A DNA stretch of 64,000 nucleotides from Chitinophaga niabensis (GTDB lineage: Bacteria; Bacteroidota; Bacteroidia; Chitinophagales; Chitinophagaceae): assembly GCF_900129465.1 (NCBI RefSeq), contig NZ_FSRA01000001.1, positions 2,048,482 through 2,112,481 of the forward strand, given 5' to 3'. The position numbers and the translations under genes were made by a program. Positions 1 to 7,575 of the stretch are shown piece after piece (the first letter of the stretch is position 1; each line of letters opens with the position of its first letter). Below the pieces are notes generated by a model, which was given only the letters and a program-made list of their open reading frames with translations, was not told the DNA's origin and did not search any database.

Positions 1-456
1 ATAGAAGGTGGCGAAGAAGTGATAGAATCCGTGAAAAGGATCATCAGCTCAGGTGTTCCGGTAATGGGGCACTTAGGCTTAACGCCACAGTCCATTTACA
101 AATTTGGCACCTACGCCGTACGTGCCACGGACGATACAGAAGCCCAGAAACTGCTCAAAGATGCCAAACTGCTGCAGGAAGCAGGTGCATTTGCCATTGT
201 ACTGGAAAAGATCCCTGCCCTGCTGGCCAAACAGGTGGCAGAGGAACTGACCATTCCCGTGATCGGCATCGGCGCCGGTAAATATGTGGATGGCCAGGTG
301 CTGGTGATGCACGATATGCTGGGCATCAACAAAGAGTTCAAGCCCCGTTTCCTGCGCCGCTACCTGAACCTTTATGATGATATCTTCAAAGCTACCCAGC
401 AATATATCCACGATATCAAAAGCCGGGACTTTCCTAACGATCAGGAACAATACTAA
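1..456 (+). CDS. panB: 3-methyl-2-oxobutanoate hydroxymethyltransferase, C-terminal part
   Basis: The reading frame is open from the first base of the window, so this is the 3' part of a gene that starts upstream. About 151 residues remain of a protein that is usually about 270. The enzyme transfers a hydroxymethyl group from 5,10-methylene-THF to 3-methyl-2-oxobutanoate, the first step to pantoate and coenzyme A, in the cytosol. Visible family motifs are EGGEE at the very start, [12 protein letters not shown], the KIPALLA segment, and IPVIGIGAG followed by [16 protein letters not shown] at 19 is internal and not a real start. A strong hairpin terminator follows directly. Confidence 0.95.
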   Translation: MEGGEEVIESVKRIISSGVPVMGHLGLTPQSIYKFGTYAVRATDDTEAQKLLKDAKLLQEAGAFAIVLEKIPALLAKQVAEELTIPVIGIGAGKYVDGQVLVMHDMLGINKEFKPRFLRRYLNLYDDIFKATQQYIHDIKSRDFPNDQEQY

Positions 457-462
457 GGCTGC

Positions 463-508
463 AAAACAGGAGTTTTAACATCTTTTAAAGGGCTAAAACT
501 CCTGTTTT
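463..508 (+). terminator. Rho-independent terminator after panB
   Basis: A perfect 15-bp inverted repeat (463-477 with 494-508) encloses a 16-nt loop and ends in a T-run. It starts 6 nt after the panB stop codon. Confidence 0.85.
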
Positions 509-654
509 TCTTATATTCGCTGTTGTGAACACATTGTTGAACATACAGCTATCACTCCTCTCCTTTCTGCGCAGCACCTGCTCGCATGTGCCCTGAGTGC
601 CTGCTATTTACCCCTTTTTCCGCAGGACCCATATTCAAATCTAAACTTATACAA

Positions 655-1548
655 ATGACAACACTGGAAACAGTCTTAAATGGCCTTATGAGCCGTTATA
701 AGGAGCGCGTGCCCGATGTGGGTGCCATTATCAACGCCATGATAAAAGAGGGCGTTATAAGCCACGCAAATGACATTGAGAACGATCATATTGCCTTCCG
801 CACCCTGGGTGTGGAACATTTAGGCATTCAATCCCTCGAAAAGATCTTCCTCCATTACGGTTATACCAAAATGGAATACTATAACTTCCCCGAAAAGAAA
901 CTGGATGCTTACTGGTATGCTCCCCCGTCCGAGCAATATCCCCGCATCTTCATCTCTGAGCTGCGTGTAAAAGAGCTAAGCCCTGAAGCGCAACAGATCA
1001 TCAAAAGCTACACCAACGAAGTAAAGCAGGACCCGGTGAACAACCTGGACCTCGATAACGGTGCAGCCGTAGATACTTTCCTGCACAGCGCCCTCTGGCA
1101 TACGCCTACTCTGCAGGATTATAAAACCCTTGCTGCCGAAAGCGAATATGCAGCCTGGGTGATCTACAACCGTTATTACCTGAACCACTTCACCGTGAGT
1201 GTACATAACCTCAAAGCAGGCTATAACACCGTTGCGGACTTTAATATCTTTTTAGAACGAAATGGTTTTCACCTCAATGATTCCGGCGGGAAGATCAAAA
1301 CCAGTCCGGATAAAGGCCTGCTCCAAAGCTCCACCGTTGCCCGCATGATAGAAGCCACTTTTGCGAATGAGGAAAAACATGCTATCGCAGGCTCTTATGT
1401 AGAGTTTGCCGAACGCCGCGTGTTACCTCAATTTGCGCATTTACCGGCTGCAGAGATCAAACGCAAACATCGCAGAGAGGGCTTTGAAGCGAATAATGCG
1501 GATAAGATCTTTGAGAGTACTTATTCTACGCAGACGGGGAAAGTGTAA
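655..1548 (+). CDS. DUF1338 / HglS-type 2-oxoadipate dioxygenase-decarboxylase
   Basis: This 297-residue protein belongs to the DUF1338 family. Family member HglS is an Fe(II) enzyme that converts 2-oxoadipate to D-2-hydroxyglutarate in lysine catabolism. The motif NDHIAFRTLG provides a His and, four residues on, an Arg, like the metal and substrate residues of HglS. A later NHFTVSVHNLK segment offers a second His, and SYVEFAERR near the C-terminus offers the acidic ligand. The open frame runs back to 586, but the ATG at 655 (MTTLETVLNGL) is the better start because the upstream codons give an unconvincing Cys/Pro-rich leader. Substrate is inferred from the family. An aldehyde dehydrogenase of the aminoadipate-semialdehyde type lies about 20 kb away, which fits the same pathway. 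Confidence 0.8.
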   Translation: MTTLETVLNGLMSRYKERVPDVGAIINAMIKEGVISHANDIENDHIAFRTLGVEHLGIQSLEKIFLHYGYTKMEYYNFPEKKLDAYWYAPPSEQYPRIFISELRVKELSPEAQQIIKSYTNEVKQDPVNNLDLDNGAAVDTFLHSALWHTPTLQDYKTLAAESEYAAWVIYNRYYLNHFTVSVHNLKAGYNTVADFNIFLERNGFHLNDSGGKIKTSPDKGLLQSSTVARMIEATFANEEKHAIAGSYVEFAERRVLPQFAHLPAAEIKRKHRREGFEANNADKIFESTYSTQTGKV

Positions 1549-1636
1549 AATTACGCGGATGAGTTGTCCGGCACAAATGAACCCGCCGCTTTTGCCGGAT
1601 TATGCCGGGAAAAAGTTTTCCCTGCTGCGGCATAGT

Positions 1637-1724
1637 GCGTTCATAGTGTATTGGTAGTGCGTTCTAATAGCGCTGGTAGTGTATTGATAGTGTATTCTAA
1701 TAGCGCTGGTAGTGTATTGATAGT
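1637..1724. repeat. 11-bp tandem repeat, eight units
   Basis: Eight consecutive 11-mers occupy 1637-1724: gcgttcatagt, gtattggtagt, gcgttctaata, gcgctggtagt, gtattgatagt, gtattctaata, gcgctggtagt, gtattgatagt. A weaker ninth (tgcggcatagt) precedes them at 1626. The last 33 bp are nearly a copy of the 33 bp before. The array lies in the non-coding gap after the HglS-like gene and before a terminator. Function is unknown. Confidence 0.8.
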
Positions 1725-1796
1725 ACGGTGAATATACGGATGCTAAGCCCGCGAGAAGCATATGAGAAGCAGTAATACAGTATTGGAAGATATTAA

Positions 1797-1833
1797 AAAA
1801 ATCCCCCGGGTAATATTGCCTCGGGGGATTTTT
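1797..1833. terminator. Probable bidirectional terminator
   Basis: The stem 1797-1808 pairs with 1822-1833 (core atcccccg / cgggggat) and is flanked by A-tracts and T-tracts, so it could stop transcription from both sides. It separates the HglS-like gene from the minus-strand toxin-remnant island. Confidence 0.75.
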
Positions 1834-2020
1834 AATTGTTATTGTGCTTCGATGATCAATCCATTGATATACGAATAGATGCCATGAATATTTGAATCTG
1901 CGTTCGCTTATGTAAATTAATCTATCAACTCTAATAAATTCTTCTCAACAGCTGGCAATCTCTCTTCTATTCAAAGCACGATTAGTATATGGAACAATAA
2001 ATTCAAGAAAACTTTACAAC
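1834..2020. other. AT-rich spacer with possible decayed coding tail
   Basis: No intact gene is seen. On the minus strand two short frames between about 2010 and 1910 can be joined by one frameshift: one reads EFIVPYTNRALNR and the next reads IEERLPAVEKNLLELID before a stop. This looks like the tail of a broken gene following the immunity-like ORF, but the fragment is too short to identify. Confidence 0.3.
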
Positions 2021-2311
2021 CTATGGACTAATCCCCCCAAGCATTCCATGAACGCTAATTGATTCTACTATTTCCTCTATTGTAGGATTCGTTGAAAAAT
2101 GTCCTTCTAATTCTTCTGTTTGCTCATTATCATCAACTATTATTTTTTCAACTTCCCACGAAGAAATATTATAAACCAGCATAATCATTACGCCGATATT
2201 ATACAAAGAACCATTCCAAACCAGTCTATCTTTTCCATCACGTCCACTCTTTGTCAAAGGCTCAAACCCTGTAAATCCTAATGCGTGTAAATAATTTTTA
2301 TTTATCATCAT
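2021..2311 (-). CDS. Small protein, probable immunity protein of a decayed Rhs toxin
   Basis: A 96-residue acidic protein with no signal peptide or membrane segment. I recognise no domain. The immunity role is inferred from context. Its ATG (2311-2309) overlaps, as ATGA, the stop codon of the degraded toxin-tip frame directly upstream (stop at 2310-2308), the usual arrangement of polymorphic toxin tips and their cognate immunity genes. An AAGGA stretch sits just before the start. The second codon is also ATG and could be the start. Base composition is clearly more AT-rich than the housekeeping genes around the island. The gene is intact although the toxin is broken, as expected for an orphan immunity gene. 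Confidence 0.55.
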   Translation of the reverse strand: MMINKNYLHALGFTGFEPLTKSGRDGKDRLVWNGSLYNIGVMIMLVYNISSWEVEKIIVDDNEQTEELEGHFSTNPTIEEIVESISVHGMLGGISP

Positions 2312-2664
2312 TCCTTTTTGAAAATTTCGTCAACTGATATATAGTTGCCATTACTATCGCCTTTACTGATGGCAAATATATTCCTCGTGGAATTAGATAC
2401 CTTATTGTATCTGATAGTATGGAATAATGATCAGTACTTCTATCCAAATACCACCTCCATCCCATCAATATCTAGGACTTCAATAGGGCTATTACGCAAA
2501 CTGATAAAACGTCAATTCCGGATAATGTTTGGCGATTGGGTCAGCGCTCAGGAATTTCCTGATTTGCTGATCATATACCCGCAACCTATAATTCAGCTGC
2601 GTCCCTTTATCTTATTATCATTTTCCTTCCCGTTAAACCCATAACTGTAAGAACCTCCCTCTAA
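2308..2664 (-). pseudogene. Decayed Rhs-repeat core and toxin tip
   Basis: Minus-strand translation in changing frames gives the C-terminal Rhs core. First comes LEGGSYSYGFNGKENDNKIKG, stopped at about 2600. Then, after a frameshift, RLRVYDQQIRKFLSADPIAKHY and PELTFYQFA to about 2490. After a 2-nt loss, NSPIEVLDIDGMEVVFG ends in a stop at 2440. These match the conserved Bacteroidota Rhs core (FNGKEND, RxYDxxxxxFLSxDP, PYQFAxNxPI, DxDGxE). The last frame continues beyond two in-frame stops as an open tip from 2430 (ending SVDEIFKKE), which stops at 2308 overlapping the next gene. No upstream Rhs repeats remain, so this is a displaced 3' end of a toxin gene. Confidence 0.8.
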
Positions 2665-2673
2665 AACATAAAT

Positions 2674-3003
2674 CTATTTTGTAATTGTTACTTTGCTTGA
2701 TATGACTGATAAGATGAATGCGGTTGCGCAACCAAACCCAAAAATGAAAGTCGGCCTATCGAATATCAAATAAAACAAAACGACAACACCAATCATAACC
2801 ATACTGGTAGAGGCAATTGTCAACTTGATATATTTACAAACAAGGAATGTGATAGACAAAATAAATGTAAACAACAGAAAACCTACTATTAGCAATACAA
2901 GCGAGTTTCCGCTAATGTACTCTCGTTTAACAAAAATGAAAATTAGAATCCAAAAAAAACTTAATAACACATAACGTAAGAAGATTCGAGAAGCCTTCAT
3001 CAT
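2674..3003 (-). CDS. Small membrane protein of unknown function
   Basis: A 109-residue hydrophobic protein with about four predicted membrane segments (roughly residues 8-24, 31-55, 60-82 and 85-104) and a basic N-terminus (MMKASRIFLRY). I recognise no family. It sits upstream of the Rhs remnant in an AT-rich island, so it may be a second immunity-type or passenger gene. The Rhs remnant begins in the same frame directly after its stop codon. Function cannot be assigned. Confidence 0.45.
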   Translation of the reverse strand: MMKASRIFLRYVLLSFFWILIFIFVKREYISGNSLVLLIVGFLLFTFILSITFLVCKYIKLTIASTSMVMIGVVVLFYLIFDRPTFIFGFGCATAFILSVISSKVTITK

Positions 3004-3042
3004 TTACTAAAGTTAAATTGTGTACCAATATGCGTGTTTAAT

Positions 3043-3120
3043 CCTAAGATCACTTAGGCACAAGTCAGCTCTCACACATAGCCAGCGCACAAGACTTGCG
3101 CCAGCTAGGGCGATTATCTC
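3043..3120. other. GC-richer block with hairpin, possible interspersed repeat
   Basis: Within the AT-rich island this block contains the hairpin cctaag-atca-cttagg (3043-3058) and, further on, two near copies of a GCACAAG motif, one in gcacaagtcagc (3058-3069) and one in gcgcacaagactt (3085-3097). It has no open reading frame. Its composition differs from both sides, which suggests a repeated or inserted segment, but this cannot be confirmed from one copy. Confidence 0.25.
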
Positions 3121-3646
3121 TTCACATTCAAAAAACTCTGTTCAACAAATGTCCCAACTCTTCTTTTTTCGACTTCTGAAAGTGATTTCATTCTAAAATC
3201 CTTAGACTTCAAACTCTCAAAAAAATCATTATTCAAATCCACAAAATCATTTTTCCTTAAAAAATGTTAGGCGTCTCAAACTTCAATCTATCACCCACTT
3301 GAAGCCTATCATGCTAGCGACCACATCGAGCTGAACTGTCATTATTTTACTTCTATCATAGATCGTAAATAATGCCCTACCTTGTGCATCGAAATCACCC
3401 AACCCATGCTTCCCGCTATCTATTGTCTGTCACCTTAACATTCTCAAAAGGTGGTTCCCAACAATCAATTGAACTTAAACATGCATAAAATGCAGTCATT
3501 GTTAGCTCGACTTTAATCTTTAAAATACGATGATCATATTCTACTAAAATACATGATCGCCCTACCTGCGGAAAAAATAACTTATAAGGAAACAAAGAAC
3601 ATAACATCTTTGGGGTATTTATCCATAATGTTTGGAGTTCTAACAT
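3114..3646 (-). pseudogene. Decayed gene of unknown function
   Basis: Several frames on the minus strand can be chained into one protein-like sequence. From 3646, a frame starting MLELQTLW runs to a stop at 3416. The next frame contains DSGKHGLGDFDAQGRALF and then LDVVASMIGFK. A short third frame gives VGDRLKFETPNIF, and a last one gives FLRKNDFVDLNNDFF through FVEQSFLNVKR, ending at 3114. Three frameshifts are needed. Codon content and order look like a true former gene of about 170 residues. I do not recognise the family. Its position beside the Rhs remnant suggests toxin-associated cargo. Confidence 0.4.
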
Positions 3647-3669
3647 CTATGCCTGAAGGAATAAAAAAG

Positions 3670-3712
3670 GGGGGTGAAAATAAAGCAAAGGACCTTACTT
3701 TATTTCACCCCC
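3670..3712 (-). terminator. Terminator of the Sus/fasciclin operon
   Basis: The stem gggggtgaaaataaag (3670-3685) pairs with ctttatttcaccccc (3698-3712) with one bulged A. On the minus strand it is followed by a run of six T. It lies 19 nt beyond the stop of the last operon gene. Confidence 0.85.
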
Positions 3713-3730
3713 TCAATTTTATTAAAATTT

Positions 3731-5338
3731 CTACTGGTAAACCACCCGCACAATCCTGTTTGCCTGCCGGTAATCAAACTGAGAGAAAGTACCCACCATC
3801 AGCAAAGCATTCTGCCCGGTCATAGGCAGCACTTTCATTACCTGCCCTAAACCCGCATTTCCGCTGAAAGTGATCCCCCCATTGGTATTGTAAGTTTTAT
3901 GCACTGCACCAGTCGGCGTAAGCACCACAAAGTTACTGCGTGTGATCCCCGCAAATTTGCGGAAGCTGCCGGACACAATGATATTGCCACCAGGTATCAG
4001 TCCCAGCCTGTTCACATATCCATCAGCCCCATCTCCTGCATTAAAGGTGGGATCCAGTGAGCCATCTGCATTGAGCCGTACGATACCGCCCGTAGTTACC
4101 CCATTGAACTTTTTAAAGTTACCCGCGCAAAGGATCTTGCCGTCCGGTTGTACTAAAAAGTCGTTAATGGCCTGGTCTGGTCCTGCGCCGGCGTTGAAGC
4201 TCGCATCCAGCGTTCCGTCTGTATTCAGCCGCGCAATACGCCCAACACTCTGACCTGCATAGGTGGTGAAGTTACCAGCTATGAGCAGCTTATCATCCGC
4301 AAGTAAATAAGAGCTGGTGATACCTCCGTTCACGGTTACTTTGCCCTGGTGATTCACCAGGTCGTAGTGATAAGAGGAATCCAGTGTACCATCCGCGTGC
4401 AGGCGGGCAATATTCTGTACCATGGTAGAATCTAAGTGCAAAGAATCTAAGCCCAGCTCTACAGTGGTGAGGTTATAATTAGGCTTCACATAGTAGCGGT
4501 AGTTGCCGATAGCCAGGATCTTTTTATCACGCTGCACATGCAGTCCGTTCAACGTACCCCGGAAACCGCCTTCCAGCTCAGAAGCCGGAGTAACGGCGCC
4601 CGATGGACGAATCACAGAACGTTGTGAAACGCCTCCGTTCGCATTCACTTTTGCAATGCTGTACACATGGCTCACCTGGTCGTAGCCGGAGAAGTATCCG
4701 CCTACCAGGTATTGCAATTCTTCAGACAGGTACACAATAGGATTGAGCGTACCGGAAGGGCCCGTATTGGTGCCATAAGCGAAAGTACGGTCCAGCGTAC
4801 CATCTGCATTAATGCGCGCAAGCCTGTTCACACCTCCTGCGATGGCAGAGTTGTCATATTCATTAAATTCACCGGTTATCATGTATTTGTTATTGGGCAC
4901 CGGGATAACATTGTAAATACCGGCATTACCACCCCTTACACCGGGGAAGATGGTATCCATCTGAAAAGGACCGAATATGGGAAAATAAGGCCCGAAATAG
5001 AACTCCTGCCCTATCTGTGCGGACACGGAACCACTGCTGCCCAGTTCAGGCACCGTTACCGTGATGGTAGTATCCGTTACTTTTACAATAGGCGCCGCAG
5101 TACCATTGAACAGTACTTTCAGGTTATCTTTCACCGCCAGGAAACCTTTCCCTTTCAGCACCACTTCATCTCCTACCTTACCCCTGGCCGGTGAAATGGC
5201 CTGTTCCTCCGCAAAATTGATAGCAGGCAATACGGGATCACCATACGGGCCTTTCCCGTCGCTGTTCACCGTTTCCTTGGTACAGGCTGCCAGCGTAATG
5301 CCAAGCAGCAGACATGCGTATATTACTGTTTTCATCAT
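3731..5338 (-). CDS. TIG plus delta-propeller-repeat surface lipoprotein (DUF5008/DUF5122 type)
   Basis: A 535-residue predicted lipoprotein (signal ending LAACTKE). After the signal comes an IPT/TIG-like immunoglobulin fold of about residues 45-115 (ISPARGKVGDEVVLKGKGF, then DTTITVTVPE). The rest consists of repeats of the delta-60/DUF5122 type, recognisable by ARLNTDGTLDASFNAG, VRLNADGSLDPTFNAG and the linking DGKILCAGNF. These repeats form beta-propeller-like folds. It is last in the eight-gene operon and probably sits on the cell surface as an accessory binding protein. Other ATG codons at 5344 and 5335 are possible. The ligand is unknown. Confidence 0.75.
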   Translation of the reverse strand: MMKTVIYACLLLGITLAACTKETVNSDGKGPYGDPVLPAINFAEEQAISPARGKVGDEVVLKGKGFLAVKDNLKVLFNGTAAPIVKVTDTTITVTVPELGSSGSVSAQIGQEFYFGPYFPIFGPFQMDTIFPGVRGGNAGIYNVIPVPNNKYMITGEFNEYDNSAIAGGVNRLARINADGTLDRTFAYGTNTGPSGTLNPIVYLSEELQYLVGGYFSGYDQVSHVYSIAKVNANGGVSQRSVIRPSGAVTPASELEGGFRGTLNGLHVQRDKKILAIGNYRYYVKPNYNLTTVELGLDSLHLDSTMVQNIARLHADGTLDSSYHYDLVNHQGKVTVNGGITSSYLLADDKLLIAGNFTTYAGQSVGRIARLNTDGTLDASFNAGAGPDQAINDFLVQPDGKILCAGNFKKFNGVTTGGIVRLNADGSLDPTFNAGDGADGYVNRLGLIPGGNIIVSGSFRKFAGITRSNFVVLTPTGAVHKTYNTNGGITFSGNAGLGQVMKVLPMTGQNALLMVGTFSQFDYRQANRIVRVVYQ

Positions 5339-5345
5339 GTACATT

Positions 5346-6038
5346 TTACTTTAAGTAATCGCCCGCAATACGGGTAAATTCACCACGGCGGAAACCAAAT
5401 TGGTGGGATATGCTCAGCGCATGTATCACGCCGTTCTTCGGCTGGATGTCTGAGGACACTACTCTTACCTTAGGATTATTCCTGAAGTTGGTAGGATCAA
5501 AAGTAACATCCGTCACCATCAGGATGCGCGGACCTACTGCTTCCACACCGTTATAGCTGGTATATTCCAGGCCGATGTTCAGGATATATCCGTCCAGCAT
5601 AATGTAGTTGATGCCGGGAAAGGCGGTGATGTTTTCCGTGCTCACGCGGGGAAAGCTGCCTGCCACACGTTTACCTTTCATAATGTACATGCTCAGGAAC
5701 TTGCGCCATACTTCCGGCCCAAGGTCGGAGATCTTAACGGAGTCCTTCATAGTGAAGTAGCGCTCTGCGTTGAGGTCGTTCATCGCTACGCGTATTACGT
5801 CGTCTGTCGGCGCAAAAAAAGTGATGGTATCGGAGGTCATCATGTCTTTCAAACCCGCCAGATCAATGATCTGTTTGATGGTATCGAAATACAGTTTTTT
5901 CTCCGTGAGGTAATCGTATATGGTGCCGTTATAATGAGGATTGGCCAGCCCGCCATCTGCATAGTAATCCTTTTTGCAAGCCTGTGTAAGCGTTACAATA
6001 CAGGTGAGTACCAGCGTCCATCTGAATATCTTTTTCAT
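5346..6038 (-). CDS. Fasciclin-domain lipoprotein
   Basis: A 230-residue predicted lipoprotein (MKKIFRWTLV, lipobox TQACKKD) with one fasciclin (FAS1) domain. The H1-like region FFAPTDDVIRVAMNDL and the closing segment KNGVIHALSISHQFGF are visible. FAS1 domains mediate adhesion or ligand binding. The ATG at 6038 is preferred because it starts the signal peptide and follows the SusD stop (6056) by 17 nt; earlier in-frame codons run inside the SusD gene. It is the third gene of the second Sus module, and a longer fasciclin protein holds the same place in the first module. In the surface complex it may extend the SusD-like ligand site, but this is inference. Confidence 0.8.
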   Translation of the reverse strand: MKKIFRWTLVLTCIVTLTQACKKDYYADGGLANPHYNGTIYDYLTEKKLYFDTIKQIIDLAGLKDMMTSDTITFFAPTDDVIRVAMNDLNAERYFTMKDSVKISDLGPEVWRKFLSMYIMKGKRVAGSFPRVSTENITAFPGINYIMLDGYILNIGLEYTSYNGVEAVGPRILMVTDVTFDPTNFRNNPKVRVVSSDIQPKNGVIHALSISHQFGFRRGEFTRIAGDYLK

Positions 6039-6055
6039 ACAATGCATTTTAAAGT

Positions 6056-7555
6056 TTACTGTACCCAATAAGCGGTTTGAACAAGAAGAGGATTTGTACG
6101 GATGGCACCAACAGGGATAGGCCATGTCCATGCGCGACGGTTGAACTGATCCTGTGTAAGGTAGTTCTCGCATTCGTTTATATCCATTACCCTGCCTGTC
6201 CTCACCAGGTCAATCCAGCGTTGTCCTTCACCCATCAGCTCTTTGGTCCTTTCCATGAAGATGGCGTCCTTCAGGTCCTTTCCGCCGGTGCCGGTATATT
6301 CTTCTGCCTGTGCACGGCGCCTGATCTCATTCAGCAGGCCCATTGCTTCTCCGTCCTTTCCACCTAATTCCGCCAGTGCTTCTGCCTGCAGCAACAATAC
6401 GCCGGCATAACGGAAGTAGAGTATGTTGAAGTCGAAGCTGCGGGTACCAGGATCTGCAATAGCCGAGTACTTCAGGAACATGGAAGATTGAGGATTAAGT
6501 GTTGAATATGGGTCCTCGAACCATAACGTAAAGCGGGCATCTGATTTGCCGGGAGGGTACAGCTTATCGATAAACTCCTTTTTAATGGTGATCTCGCTGG
6601 CAAGGCCACCGTACAGAGTGGTACTCGTTGCCAGTATAGGCTGATGCAATACCCACTGCGCCATGAAGCCACCGTAAGAGTTGCCATAGTTAGCGTCCAT
6701 ACTAAGTTCCCAGATCCCTTCTTCGGAGCGGCCTTTGAACATATCCTTGAAAATTTCAGGCGCGTAAGGCATGAGGCGGTATTGGCGCAGGTCTGTTACA
6801 GCCTGGCATTCGTCCGCGCATTTTTTCCACCACTCGTTTGCACGTGTTTTGTCGAAACCCGCTTTCCATGCATACATATGCGCCATCAGCGCATGTGCCG
6901 CTCCTTTGGTGGCACGTACTGCGCGGAAGGTAGGATCAGCGTATGCTTCGGGCAGATCTTTCGCTGCCAGCTGCAGGTCAAGGATGCAGGTATCCAGGAT
7001 ATTCAGCATATTGCTGCGTGCTTTCAGCTTCGTATCGTATGGATCGAATTGCAAAGGTACATCGCCATAATAAGTAACCAGCAGGTAATAGGTGAAGCAA
7101 CGAATGAAACGTGCCTCTCCCATGTACCTCGCTTTCTGATCGCTGGATATGGTTGCATCACTCATTTCTGGTATTTTGGCCAGGCACAGGTTGGCCATGG
7201 CAATAGCCTGGTAGAATTCCTTCCAGCCGTCACGCAGTGCACCCAGGCCATCCTGGAGGCTCAGGTCTGCACTTTGCATCTGGTTGGTAGAAAGCGCTAT
7301 GAAGTTCCGCTTGGCCCAGAAGTTCCAGTTACCGGGCCTGAAATCAGAACTTACGTAGATAGCGGCATTGCCCATGCGTGAACGCAGCAGGCTGTAGGCG
7401 GCCGTTACGCCCATTTCCGCATCTTTATCGCTCTTCCAGAAATCCGCACCGGTAAACCTGTCGCTCGGTTCTACTTCCAGGAACTTTTTGCAGCCGGACA
7501 AACAGGTGCCCGCAACTACGATGCATGCCAGTAATATGTTAACCCACTGTTTCAT
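6056..7555 (-). CDS. SusD/RagB-type nutrient-binding lipoprotein (module 2)
   Basis: A 499-residue lipoprotein (signal ending CLSGCKKFLEV) with the usual SusD plan: an N-terminal TPR-like helical part (ADFWKSDKDAEMGVTAAYSLLRSR) and a C-terminal part with LLLQAEALAELGG, LNEIRRRAQAEEY and IFMERTKELMGEGQRWIDLVR. SusD proteins cap the SusC barrel on the outside of the cell and capture the ligand. It lies 20 bp after its SusC partner. The ligand cannot be read from the sequence. No signal or frame defect is seen. Confidence 0.93.
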   Translation of the reverse strand: MKQWVNILLACIVVAGTCLSGCKKFLEVEPSDRFTGADFWKSDKDAEMGVTAAYSLLRSRMGNAAIYVSSDFRPGNWNFWAKRNFIALSTNQMQSADLSLQDGLGALRDGWKEFYQAIAMANLCLAKIPEMSDATISSDQKARYMGEARFIRCFTYYLLVTYYGDVPLQFDPYDTKLKARSNMLNILDTCILDLQLAAKDLPEAYADPTFRAVRATKGAAHALMAHMYAWKAGFDKTRANEWWKKCADECQAVTDLRQYRLMPYAPEIFKDMFKGRSEEGIWELSMDANYGNSYGGFMAQWVLHQPILATSTTLYGGLASEITIKKEFIDKLYPPGKSDARFTLWFEDPYSTLNPQSSMFLKYSAIADPGTRSFDFNILYFRYAGVLLLQAEALAELGGKDGEAMGLLNEIRRRAQAEEYTGTGGKDLKDAIFMERTKELMGEGQRWIDLVRTGRVMDINECENYLTQDQFNRRAWTWPIPVGAIRTNPLLVQTAYWVQ

Positions 7556-7575
7556 TTCAATGTTTGTCTTTTAGT

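Noticed and set aside
1637..1724. CRISPR array
   Set aside because: The repeats are contiguous 11-mers without spacers, so they do not form a CRISPR array.
2345..2644. A plus-strand frame of 99 codons over the Rhs remnant
   Set aside because: The minus strand carries recognisable Rhs core motifs here, and the plus-strand product has no coding pattern. It is a shadow frame.
6644..7381. A 245-codon plus-strand frame
   Set aside because: It is antisense to the SusD gene of module 2, which has full family motifs.
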